Positions 32,701-43,991 of a stretch of DNA of 64,000 bases are shown one piece after another. The DNA is taken from NCBI RefSeq assembly GCF_018139145.2, contig NC_059481.1, forward strand, positions 6,312,368 through 6,376,367, written 5' to 3'. The notes beneath the pieces are model-generated. The model was not told the origin of the DNA. It did no database searches and saw nothing but the letters and a program-made list of their open reading frames with translations. The stretch comes from Gymnogyps californianus. Lineage: Eukaryota > Chordata > Aves > Accipitriformes > Cathartidae. Positions within the stretch are counted from its first letter, which is position 1. Each line of letters begins with the position of its first letter. Both the position numbers and the translations under genes were made by a program.

Positions 32701-35700
32701 AGGTGGCTGTGTATCTTGTATGTCTGTTTAAAAGAAGATATTTTATCTTACCCCTGTCCGGTGTGTAACGCGAGGAAAATTCGTCTAGAATGCAACCCCA
32801 TGTAACACACTTTTTTAAAAGACTTTACGAGATGACTTTGTGATCTAATCTGCTTTTCGAGTGTTCAGATCATTCCAGCTTACAGGTCAAGGGAGTGACA
32901 GCAGTAGTGCTGTAGTCTAGAGGCCAGCTTTCTGCTGGCCTGGAGCATTTTGAGCTTTAGTGAAGGATTGTTGCAAAAGATGTTGGATAACTGGGCAAAG
33001 TGGAATCTCTGCTTCTGCAGTGGAAGCAGAGGGTGAAGACAGAGGCCCTGGTTTATAAATAATTTGCCACAAAGTGTCCGCTTAAAGGAGGGAGTGAGAG
33101 AATATTGGTGGAGAGCGTCAGGACCTCCTGCATGCACCTACATGTGTATCCTGGCTAAGTAACTATCACTTAATAGAAAAAGAGGGGTAACTGCAAGTGA
33201 CTAAAATACGCCTTGTGCCGTGATGAACAAAATAATGTCCCCTAGGTTTTGCAGTCATCCTGAACCACTTTGTGGTTTGAACCAAATATGGTATTTGGTA
33301 CCAGGTTTGTAAAAAAGGGCCAGTTTCAACGGTTTCAATGATGAGTCAAAATTTCTAAGATGGGTTTTCTAAGATACAAAGAAAGGTGTATTTCTTTTAA
33401 TTTTTTTTTTTCTTTCTCCAGATGTATCAAGGAACCAAACTCACAGGACCTGCAGCTGGACTGAGGACAGTTGATGTAAGCGTAGTTCTGCACAGGTTCT
33501 AGAAAACAGCAGAAGTCACTTCCCCAATTTCAAAACTGAGATTATTTGTTGAATTATTAGCTTTACCCAGTTCAGTAAATAATTGTCTTAGACATCTGTG
33601 GTCCAGAAATTCTAATGGGCATTATGAAAGGCAATGATGTGATACATATAGTATTTCCCATATGCACAGCTGTCAGTTTGCCTGTGCTAAGTACCGAAGT
33701 GAATGTGCCTGGGAGAAACATGGGGAAAAAAGGCTTGGGAAATGTAAACAAGATGCTAGATGGGCCAGCTGCTTTCTCAGTGCAAGGAAGACATTCATCC
33801 CATTTATATGTGTACTTTGCTCCTGAAATTTGTTTCTAAAAGCTGTGTTCAGCTTGCACTAGAGAGCTTGTTCACCTGGACAATTTCAAAGAGTCTGAGG
33901 AAAGGTAAAAGAAACTCTTGGAATAGGACAATCGTAATCCTCTTGGTGTGTCTTCTGCACTTCCAAGCAGCTCTTCCCCTCCAGGTCACTTCTGCTAGAC
34001 TGTACCCTTGCAGTATTGTATGGAGTGTTGGCAAGTTCTTGTAGTCTTAGGATTTTATTTTTCTAAAGCAATATCTTTATACTGATCCTCTACTCTCATT
34101 TCAGTACGCAGATATCCTCTTTCATACAGCCACTACTTGCAGACTAGGAAAACAAGAGCATATTTTACATATTGTATAGCATTGTAAACAATAGTTTCTA
34201 CTTTAAGGTTCTACCTGCCCTGTATGTGTTGTGTCTTGTAACCGTGTGGTGGAAGAAATCCTCAAATTCTTAATCTTACAGGAAATGCTGAAAACATGAT
34301 GACTCCACATGAGAGCTCTTAAACGGGCTGTAGTTATTTCAGTTATGTGCATTTTTGAGTAGTTTTTAAAAAATTATGGTGATGTGATTCAGAAATGCCA
34401 TGGTGTTTTTCCCAAAGGTGTTTTTCAGGAAGTTGAAAAGAAACTGTAACTTTTCACTCACGCTTTTACCATCCATAATTCTTCGTTAAGAGTCAACAAT
34501 TGCTAAGTCTAACCTGAGACTTGAAAAATATGTTTTCAGTGTTCTCAGCTATACTCTTAAAGCCAACAGTGTATGCCATGTCTGAACAGTACCAGAAGCA
34601 AAAAAACCCAAACACCACACCCCAAAACAGTGTGTGAAATGCCAGCACATTGCTGCTGTATTTCATTTTATGCTGGCCAGTGGCTGAAGTCACATGCATG
34701 GACAGATAGAGAATAGGTTGTAGGAGTAATACACTGCTTGAAAATGCTGTCATACACATTGACAAATATCAGCCAGATGGAAAATTATTTTTGGAAAAGT
34801 TATCTTTGTTGAGAACTTTATCTGACAGTAAATGTTTTCTCAAGGAAAGCCTAATACTGAGTAAGAAAGGAAATTATTTTGGATTAATTTGTCAACATTC
34901 TGTAAATTTAGTCACAGGTTCATCAATATGAAACTTCTTTGGAAGAAGTTTGTGGCTTAGCATTAACATCTTGAACTTGTTCAGTGCAAGAAAATTGAAA
35001 CTTTGGAAGGTTTCTATCTTTAGCAGCGTGGCCATAGGACCACACATCATCTACTCTGTGGTACATAGCTCTTCATATATAGGCTCTTATCTCAAGTTAA
35101 AAAAAGTGCAGCAAACCCAAGTAGTCTGAAGTGCTTATGCCTCTGCTGACTGAAATATCTTCCTTACTTACTTTCAGGGTGAATTTTTAAAACTGCCTCC
35201 TTTGGAAAGTATGAAATGTAAATGTCTAGCTAAACACTTAGCTGAAAATCTGAAAAACCTCCGTAATAGTTATCAGTTGATCACACTATATGTACTGACC
35301 AATCCTCTGTCAATGACTTTTTTGTTATTTGGCACACCAGTTTTTCCTGTGCTTTGGTATTATTCTTTACGCATTCTGTTAAGAGCAAGTGGTCATCCAC
35401 ATGATCAACACAGGTAAACATTTGCTTTATTCTCTGCTAAGCAGGTCTGCTGCATAACCACAGCAGATGAGCTGTGGTTATGCCTGCAAACTTTACAATT
35501 TCTGTGAAGCTTGGTATCTAACTTGTCTGATATGAATAGTATGTGTTACAGACAAGATATATACATCTAAAAAACTTCATGAAAATAAATTTGTGTCCTT
35601 AGTGATGGTTTAGATATAGAGTTGATATTTCAGTTGTGTAACAGAATACAGATGCTAACATCTCACCATACAGAAAGGTTTTTTTTCTGTTGCATATTCA

Positions 35701-38700
35701 TGATGAAAAAACTTAATCCTTAAAGACACATGAAAATGGAATTAAATAAAACATAATTAACAGCATGCTTTCTGCAAAGCTGCTTTTTTTCCATGAGAGA
35801 AATGTTAGCCTACACAAAATAATATTTTGTTGGTAAAGTCCAAGACTTGAGAACTTGTTTTCATACTACATAGGAATTAAAAACTGTTAATATTGATATT
35901 CTTAGGTGTAACTGTAACTTCCAAAATACTTCACTTTAAACTGTGGGCTCAAATCATTGGCTTTGACTTTGTCTAATGATGATACATGTCTCAATGAATA
36001 CAAAAGTAACTCTGTTTAAAAGTGAGTGTAAAACCACTGTCCTATGGTAAGGATACTATAGTACAAGCACTGTCTACAGGGTAACCAGCAGCCACTTGAT
36101 CACTTACATAAAGAGATCAATAGCCTGGAGATATGACAGTAGATTACAATGTAAGAGGAGGATGATTTAATCATATTTAGATAATTTGCAGAACACTATC
36201 TGTGAGAAGTTACATAATGTAAGATTCTTGTGGTATGCTTTTTGCATAAACACACAACAGGCTGCAACCCTCTAAAGTTGTTTATATTTGAAATGGTGAA
36301 GGAATGGCATAGAGAGGAGTTCAGGTGTTTGGCAGTGATGGCCGTGGCTTAAAGATCACTGTGCTGTCATAAGACAGACTGGTGTTTCTATTCATTTCCA
36401 GAATTCCCCTGTAGATATCAAAGAATGAAGAGTTCTTCCTCAGTGTGAAGACTCTCAGTTAAAACAATTTTAATAAGTCTAGGTGCCACATCTGTCTAGT
36501 GCTTTTTTATACCTGCTTCCATTTTAATAAGTCATATCAAGTCAGAAGTTCCTGCTTTTTTAGCTTTCCTGTTAAGCGATAAAAAGAATCATCACAAGGT
36601 GACCTGTTACCTACTTGCCTAATCCCACAATTTTTAGGTTGTTGTTCAGATATGCATTGGAGAGTGGAGAGGAAACATGTATTCTGCTTGCTTCTCCAAG
36701 GGGCAAAAAAATACTATGTGATTGTTTGCTGATGGTGCCACACCTGGTGAAGCACCTAGTAGAAATTTAGATTGTGATGGCAAGGCTCATAGTGGGTTCA
36801 CCTGTACACAGTTAGCTTGTAGAAGGAATAGGACTTTCCCTGGGAAAGCAGCATTAATAAAGAGGGACAAACAGAATCACTTGGAGGAATCAGCCTGAAG
36901 TGGTAGTTACTAAACTGTGTAAGGAAAGGATTTTTATATCTAGAGATATACTGTCAGCTTCTTTAGTAGGACTTTTAAGAAATATATGGAAGTAGTAAGT
37001 TTTCTTAACCTAATCAAATAGAAATCTGAGACCAGGCTCGTACATCCTACAAAAAAAATTTTGTGTGTTATACTCCATTGCTTGGGTGGGCTGAGAATTT
37101 TCTTTTTAGCTTCTTGGTCACAAATGGTTTGATAGTTTTTTGGGGTGGGTTTTTTTTTGTTTTGGTTTGGTTTTTTTTTAAGTTAGAATCTGTGCAGCCT
37201 GTTACAGACCAGCCTGTAGGGATTTTGAAGGACTCCACCTCTAAGCTATAATACCACTTTTAAGCTATCAGGGTATAACTGTCTTTATCATTCTGCTGCT
37301 TTTGTGTTTTATATTCTTTCAGTTTTCAGAAGAGAGCCTTATTTCCTGCTGATTCATTTGGAGGCATAGTGTGCATTGTGATGTGGTTTCTCCTATGTTG
37401 GCTAACTGCTTTGTAGGCGTTACTAGTGCACAGCTAACTTCTGTGTTCTCCAGGACATTTGTTGTCAACAGGAGGAATTTTATATTCACAGCACAATGAC
37501 TCTCATTTAACCTTTGTATTTGAGAGCTGTTTGGCTTTTATGTGTCATCTAGCTAGTGAAGCCTTAAATAGAAGGAAGTATGTGCATGAGGCATAATTGT
37601 AATCAGAAAGCAATGCACTTTCCTTTGCAAAATGTTCCAGTGTGGGTCCTCTCTGCAGGCTACAGTCCTTCAGGATAAACCTGCTCCAGTGTGGATCCTC
37701 CACAGGCAGCAGTTTCTGTCAGAAAACCTGCTCCTCTGTGGGCTTCTCTCCACTGGCTGCAGCTTCCTTCAGGGCATTCCCTGCCCGGAACCCCCTGCCC
37801 CCTTCTTCATTGGCCTTGGTGTCTGCAAGATTGTTTCTCACACTTTCTCCACCCCGCCAGCCCCTGAGCGGCTTTTTTTTTTTTTTTTTAATTTTTTTTA
37901 AACCCTTTCTGAAAAATGTTTTCACAGAGGCCCTACCAGCTTCACTGATTGGCTCAGCTTTTTATGTCTGGCATGGGGCAGCTTCTGGTCTCTTATCACA
38001 GAGGCCCCCTCTGCTGCCTTACAAAATCATTGCCATGTTAACCCAGTAGATGAACTTTTGTTTGTAAATTGATCCTCTTACACTAATGGCAGGGAGAGAG
38101 TGTGCAGAGGTGAGTGATAAGGGTGTGACTTAGATAAGGAAAAGGTTGTGGGTTTTGGTATGATTTTTTTCTTGCTTTTGTCTTTCCCTTATTCCCTCTC
38201 CCACCCTCAGCTGGCTACATATTTGCATAGAGAGGCTGATGGCTCTAGTCTTCTCAGTGTCCACTAGTATATTTTACAGCTATAAGATGATTTATGATAT
38301 AGTTAAGATGTCAAAGACATGTAGACAATTATCCAGGTTTACAGACAACAGGTAACCTAAAACCATGGAGAATCAGCTTGCTGGTTCTCTCCAAAGTTAT
38401 ATGGATTAATTATTGAGAAATACCTACCGGCATGAGGCCTGTAAAATTATTTTGCAGGCCTGCACCTAAAAATACTTGGGGCTGGCTCTGATCTTCCTGT
38501 AATTAATTTTTGGTTATGTAGTAAAGTATCATTAAACAAAATTAGTGATACTCCTACTGACTACTACTTAGGCAAAATTGTTCCTAAATATACTCTATAA
38601 ATAATTTGCTGTTAAGTACACACCTTGTGTTAAAATATAGTATTCTGTTGTGAAAAACTGCATTCCACTTTTTTCATGTGTGTTCACATAGGGAATCTTC

Positions 38701-39090
38701 TTATTTGTGTCAAGGAGAAATGGATATTTTCCAAAAGAACTGTTCTTTTTTTTAATCAATACTTCCTTTGAACTATGCTGACAAGAAATTAGATTTCTGT
38801 CTCCTTGGCTGTTCAGACCTTTTTTTACTGACTGCGCTGGTATTGTGATACTTATCTACAAAATCATAGTATCATATTTGGGTTATAATTTTAAGATTTA
38901 TAGTTTTAAAATTACTGACAAATGTTTGGAAAACATTATGATAACCTTCCCATTATGTATCTTCAGAGACCGAAAGTTCAGTGTTCTTTTTGTGTGGAGT
39001 CTTTGGCACATCTTGCTTTCCTGGGCGGGGCGGGGGAGTGAACAAGGAAATCTGGAGGTTTCAGAATAAATATAATAAACCTTATGCAAA
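32560..39090 (+). CDS. Unrecognised candidate gene: 127-residue protein with two hydrophobic segments
   Basis: Proposed coding parts: 33422-33475, 35178-35413, 37323-37416, with a non-coding first exon ending at 32626. The first exon supplies an in-frame TAA (32618-32620) just before its end, so the ATG at 33422-33424 (first bases of exon 2) is the first Met in that frame. The splice sites are good (CAG|GTGAGT; TTTCTCCAG; GTAAGC; TTACTTTCAG; GTAAAC; ATTCTTTCAG) and all phases agree. The product has an N-terminal [18 protein letters not shown], a charged stretch [20 protein letters not shown], a long hydrophobic segment (about 52-82, with Pro at 61, 72 and 75), a polar loop [11 protein letters not shown], and a second hydrophobic end ([18 protein letters not shown]). 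It looks like a small membrane protein. Paired AATAAA hexamers near 39.07 kb would give a 1.7-kb 3' UTR. I do not recognise the family, and no gene is known to me at this place in mammals. Confidence 0.5.
33422..33475 (+). CDS. Candidate gene, first coding exon
   Basis: The acceptor follows a T-rich tract (TTCTTTCTCCAG) and the exon opens with ATG. It has 18 codons, donor GTAAGC, phase 0. The ATG context (CAGATGT, with C at -3) is weak. Confidence 0.45.
35178..35413 (+). CDS. Candidate gene, second coding exon (hydrophobic segment)
   Basis: The frame is open across the whole 236-nt exon between ACTTACTTTCAG and GTAAAC, ending in phase 2. It encodes the amphipathic charged stretch and the hydrophobic [20 protein letters not shown] continuing PVFPVLWYY. 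This is the best-supported exon of the candidate gene. Confidence 0.6.
37137..37183 (+). repeat. G/T-rich low-complexity tract
   Basis: Alternating GGTTTT-type runs in the intron before the last candidate exon; similar tracts occur at 4.04, 45.66 and 57.17 kb. Confidence 0.7.
37323..37416 (+). CDS. Candidate gene, terminal coding exon (second hydrophobic segment)
   Basis: A strong acceptor (TGTTTTATATTCTTTCAG) is followed, in the phase required by the previous exon, by [20 protein letters not shown], then [10 protein letters not shown] and TAG at 37414-37416. An alternative acceptor 7 nt downstream gives only a short unrelated tail. Another possible terminal exon at 38967 also fits the phase but is less convincing. 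Confidence 0.5.
37637..37790 (+). repeat. Degenerate ~50-nt tandem repeat, three units
   Basis: Three units begin at about 37637, 37685 and 37731. Each carries TCC-GTGTGG-TCCTC, then C-CAGGC-GCAGT or similar, then TCAGGA/TCAGAA, then CCTGC. Similar Cys/Leu-encoding GC-rich repeats occur in bird genomes, from general memory. Long open frames over it are a result of the repeat and it is followed by a T17 run. It falls in the proposed 3' UTR of the candidate gene. Confidence 0.75.
37873..37889 (+). repeat. T17 homopolymer
   Basis: Run of 17 T followed by A and further T-rich sequence, directly after the ~50-nt tandem repeat. Confidence 0.9.
38967..39069 (+). other. Alternative terminal-exon candidate with poly(A) signals
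   Basis: After ATGTATCTTCAG the frame in the phase of the 35413 donor reads [20 protein letters not shown], then [13 protein letters not shown] and TAA at 39067-39069. AATAAA overlaps the stop codon, and a second AATAAA lies 10 bases on. It may be an alternative 3' exon of the candidate gene; otherwise only the poly(A) signals matter here. Confidence 0.3.
39065..39079 (+). terminator. Paired AATAAA poly(A) signals
   Basis: Two canonical hexamers (about 39065-39070 and 39074-39079) are followed by TATGTATGTATTATATGTGT, a typical U/GU-rich downstream element. This is the most likely 3' end of the plus-strand candidate gene. Confidence 0.6.
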
Positions 39091-41055
39091 TATGTATGTA
39101 TTATATGTGTACACTTTATCTGTAAAACTTTAAGATGATGAACATGATCTTATGCAGGTTTTGCGTTTTGAAATTGAAAACTGTCTACTTACAGACTTTA
39201 GCTTTGGTTTTCTTTCCATTTAATTTCAACTGAATTATGTGGCTCAGTCCTGTACTCTATAACAGGTCAACCTATATCTTTGCAAGCCACTAATACTGCA
39301 TCCACACTAGCATCATCTTTGGTCGTTTTGATGACTAATTAGAGATTAAGTCAATCTTTCAGGAAACTGGTGGATGTCAATTTTCTTTTTAGAGTTCTAC
39401 TTCTTTGCTGGTTTGTGACAAATGGTTTGAAAGCACTATATGCAATACCTCTGGGTCTGCCACTACATGGACATGATTCAGAAAGAACATGAAAAGGCAG
39501 CATACAGTAAGTAAAAAATAAAAACACAATCATTTTTGTAGCATGCATACCAGTTCCTATTTTGTAACTGAGCACTGCTTGATGCTAATCACCTTACAGT
39601 TGCAGGCTCATTGCTCTGCTCTTTCTGGAACTCTGTGGAAATCTTACTGGAGGGGAGAAGGATTTCTGCTTTTATCCAAGGCAAAATAGCTGGACTATAT
39701 GGAGTAACAGTGACCATGGCTTTGAAGAAAGCTTAAGCAGATAGTCATAATTGACATACAGTCGGCAGGATGTTATTTATTACCTGATGTTTTGCACAAA
39801 AGCTGAACTCTGCTGATAAGGGATAATGAGTTTCCTAAATCACATTTTGTATAATACAGCAAAATAGGGGGATAAGATGTTACTCACCTTATGCAGATTG
39901 CTGAAGAGAGAGGCAAATAAGTGGGATGATGCTGGTAAAGGTGTTTAAAAAAATTTCCTTTAAACTACTCTTAAAACTGGCACTGTTTCTGACTGTGGTG
40001 CCCAACGCTGAAAACTGGACTGTGTCCTGGGGGAAGAAAATAACCTGATTTTTCTTCAAGGATGTAACACAAAGAAAACACAGTGATACTGGGGATAATA
40101 AATACATTAGCTCATGCCTCATTGTTTCTAGAAAAGGATTGCTTCATACAGCATGGGAAATATAAACAAAACACCAAACAAAACTCTTTTAGACAGATGA
40201 TAGAGGAGTTCAGGGCCATAGGAATAAAGAACCAAAAAGAATGAAATTAATTTTGTACATTTCTAACAATGGAGAACCCATGATAACTAACCTATTGCAG
40301 AGATTATTTCTTAACAGATAAAGGACTTCCTGAAGTAGACAGAAGTGTAACTGAGAGAGCGTTTATCTGAACAAAAAATAAACTTAAAAGGATGTTAGCT
40401 TTGTTTCTTGCCTTGTTGGCAGCTGTCTAAATAGTATTCTGAACTTTAGGTGTTTCTCTTCTGTGGTAGAACTGTATTAATTTATCAATGTTCTGTGCAG
40501 TTTGTTTTGGTCATAAATAAAGAGTCTGCTGTCATGATATCTATGCACAGAATGAAGGCTAACATATGGATTGTGTGCAAGGCTTCTGTGTAATTTAGTT
40601 TGTGTCTTTCATGTCTCTGTGGCTGCCCAGAAATGTGTCTGAATATGTTTAGAGCTACAGTTAATCTGATTGCCTTTGAATGTCCCACAGCTGGATAAGA
40701 ATACTTCAGGCGGGGAGTTTATCCAATTGCTGAATAGGTGTGTCCTGGGCTTAGTGAGTCCAGTAGATTTTCCTTCAATGCCTGTAGGATTCATGCAGAG
40801 CACTTCCTACCTTCACACTCATGAAATGCAATGTAAGCAAAGCCACAAGAGGAATCAGCAGGGGAAAGGTGATTGTTACTCTAGAACTGTTGTTGTGGGC
40901 TATTCAGTTCCATGAGGTTGAGGTTCCTACAGTGTGCTGTCCTTGTTTTGGCTGCTATTCTGCAAAGAAACCCATGTATTTTGTAGTAGTTTGAGTGTCC
41001 CGCCTTCTCTGCTATACATGCTGCTGCACAGCAACGGTCAAATATGAAATTACTT

Positions 41056-41072
41056 GGGGGGGGGGGGGGGGG
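41056..41072 (+). repeat. G17 homopolymer
   Basis: Uninterrupted run of 17 G, followed by AAGCG. Such tracts are rare in vertebrate genomes and are error-prone in sequencing. Confidence 0.95.
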
Positions 41073-42510
41073 AAGCGTTTGTGGGGGAGTGTTGCACTAC
41101 TCATCTATTTGCTTCCTATTTTTTGCCATTTAAAAATCTCCTATACACTTGACGTTTTTGCTTCCTCTCATGCAAAGCGAGAAGAAATATTAGCTGCACT
41201 TATTTCATGTCAGAGAAAATCCTTAAGGTTTTTACTGGTTATTATTTCATTCCTTCCATGTTCATAGCATGTCTCCGTAGTATTTCTCTGTCTGTGGACA
41301 TTGTTCCACACTACTGTGAACTAACTCCAGGGAAAAAGATAGCAACAGCATAAGATAAATTTTCTGTACAGTAGGTAAGCAACTGAGGTCTAGAACCACT
41401 AAAGTATTTGAGCATCCCACTTGAAAATAATGAGAATTGCCTGAATATGTGGACCTGGATCGTGGAACGGTTCTGTACAAGTAGTGCTAATGAGACAGCA
41501 ATTTCATCTTTCTTCTGGCATCTATTATGTGCTAGTGCGTCTTGCCCCTACAGAAGGGGCCAAAGGGGAAACAGTTATTTGAGGAGCACTTACTGTTGAA
41601 AGACTGAAATGTTGATGGCTGCTGACTGAAGATTGTTTGTCAGTGCTTGCAGATGACCATGACTGAGGATATCTTTATGTGAATAAAGTAGTTTGTGGTA
41701 GTGCAGGATATCAGTATTTCCTGACTCATAAATCAAATAATAGCATATGTATTTTTACTTAGTAAGCTTATTTAAAGAAAATTACAACTTCTAACATTTA
41801 TTTTCTGCTTATAAGAAAATGCCATTCTTTATGATTTTGGCACTTGATTTAGGTCAATAGTTAGCCCTGCAGGACTACCAAACTGTAGGGCTATGGGAAA
41901 CACCTTAATTGCAAATTCAAGGCTGGGGAGCAGAGCAGTAGTTCATTCTTTAAAAGATACGACACTGGCATGCCCCTGTCTTCAAGTTACTTTCCGTTCT
42001 AAACTTGAATGAAGTCTTTTTTGCTGCTTCTGTGTTCAGCAGTGATGGTGTTAGCGTCCAATATATAAAGCAGTGACAATAAATCTGAACTGAGGTACAT
42101 GAACCTAAGAACTCTTTTTCATTGAAGACACGTGGAGAGGGGAGAGGAAGAACAGAGAAGCTGGTTTGCGTTTTACTTCAATCAGGGATAATTTCAGTAG
42201 TTTATACCTAAATCTCTTAGTTCTAGCTTGCTCAGTTATTAGTTAGCTGAAAAATGTGCAGTGTCTTAACTCCTCTTGTTGGAATAGTCCATATACCTGA
42301 ATGAGAGAGAGTTTCAGTGATTAGCCATTTCTGCTGGTTTTTAGATGACTTTAATATTGTCTAATGCCAGCAATGAATGGTATTTCCAGGTCATTTCACC
42401 CACCTATTTAAAACAATTGTGCTGTTGTCATGAGTAGCAATTAATCACTTTCTCTCTGGACTGTGTCACAGCAACTGAAAGTCATAGACCCAAAGTCCTT
42501 AAGGTTATGC

Positions 42511-42550
42511 AATAAAAATATATATTCCAATAAAAATATATATTCCAATA
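42511..42550 (+). repeat. 18-nt tandem repeat, about 2.2 copies
   Basis: The unit AATAAAAATATATATTCC is repeated directly twice, with the start of a third copy. Confidence 0.9.
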
Positions 42551-43616
42551 GGTATTTGCATCTCTAGTTATTAAGCAGCTTGCAGAAGAGTGAGATGGTA
42601 CTATAAAATATATTTTCAGTTAAAAATCGATTCACATGAGTTAACTGAGCTAGCTTGTAAGGCCATTTTCTTAGTCACAACTGAGATGAAATTTTGCAGA
42701 TTGTTTCAGAGAAGAGCTGCTGGAATCGTCACTAAAACCATACCCCCTGCCCCTTCCTCCGTCAAGATTCTTGAGGTATATACATAAAAAAGTTTAGGCT
42801 AGAAAGAGTTTGCTGTATGTAAGCACATAAAAGATGAGAATGTTTGGAAAATATGTGTTTGACTAATCATAGAGCAATTCTTGGGCAATAACGGATGGGT
42901 TCAACCAAGGTGGTAAGTGTGAACTGTTCCTTTCCCCTCCTTCCCCAGTTAGACTTACAAAAAACAACAGCAAAAAACCTACCACACTTTGCAAGGGTAT
43001 ATTTTAGCAAACAATAGATTACATACTGAAACAATGTGTTCTTTAAGGGTACTAATGTTCCTTTATTTCAGGAAGGTTATGGTTCATGATCTTCTGGAAA
43101 CTACTTGAAAATAATACAGCAAAAAGGGCTACAGTGTTCTGCATTTACAATGGTGAGATCCTAGCTCTGATGTATAAACACTGACTGATGCTATGGCATG
43201 ATGCCCTCTGCCATGCCACTGCAGGACAGAATTGCTAAAATACTGATAGCATTGTCCGTCTGCTGCTGACACACAATGTTAGCCATTATTGCTAAAGCTA
43301 ATGGACAAGAAGACATGGAGGGTATCTGCAGTCAATAGTTTGGTGGTTTGGTGGTGGTGATTTTTTTTAAATACACCTTTTGGTGTTTTTTTTTTTTAAG
43401 TACACTTTTATATTGTTTCTTGTAAGGGTGTTAGTGTAATTGAAACCATAAGTCTGACTAGCGATACTGTCATGGTTTTACTGCTGAGACTTGACAGGCA
43501 TATTTGTACTCACTAGCGTGAATATTTAGCACGTAGCAGAAAATTGGATCAGTAAATGTGGTATTTGTGGTTGTGTTCATTTGAATAAAAAATACACATC
43601 ACAGGCTGAACTCTCT

Positions 43617-43991
43617 TCACCAAAGAGGAAAAACTCTTTCACACAGAGGAGGATATGAACTGCGGTCTTTGTATCTGGGTAGTTTTGCCATTACCTCCTC
43701 ATATTCTGCCTGGAGCATGTTGAAAATGTAGTTGACTCTAACAGGAACGAAAATGACACAGTTTTTATCAGTCAGTGAGAGCTGACTCTCCTGTTTTTTG
43801 AAGTACCAGGAGTGACCAAATGTAATGTTAAAGCAAATACTTGCCAATGTCTGAGATAAAAATGCAGCAAAACCAGACACAGGGTTCGGAAAAGGTTTTG
43901 TGTGCCTGAATGAAAACGTTTTAGCTAGAAAATGATGGTGCATGCCTCTAGGCCTTAAGGAATTACATGTTTTTGATATGTGTGTTCTCAC
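43617..43991 (-). other. Unrecognised 124-codon open frame
   Basis: A minus-strand open frame in an AT-rich area. Inside it, on the minus strand, a pyrimidine-rich acceptor (TTTTCGTTCCTGTTAG) precedes VNYIFNMLQAEYEE and a donor GAG|GTAATG. The frame also continues to YPPLCERVFPLW and a stop. It could be a small exon, an old processed sequence or chance. I recognise no family. Confidence 0.25.

Noticed and set aside
37632..38049. Plus-strand open frames of 89 and 135 codons
   Set aside because: They run through a tandem repeat and a T17 tract; a poly-Phe stretch marks them as artefacts.
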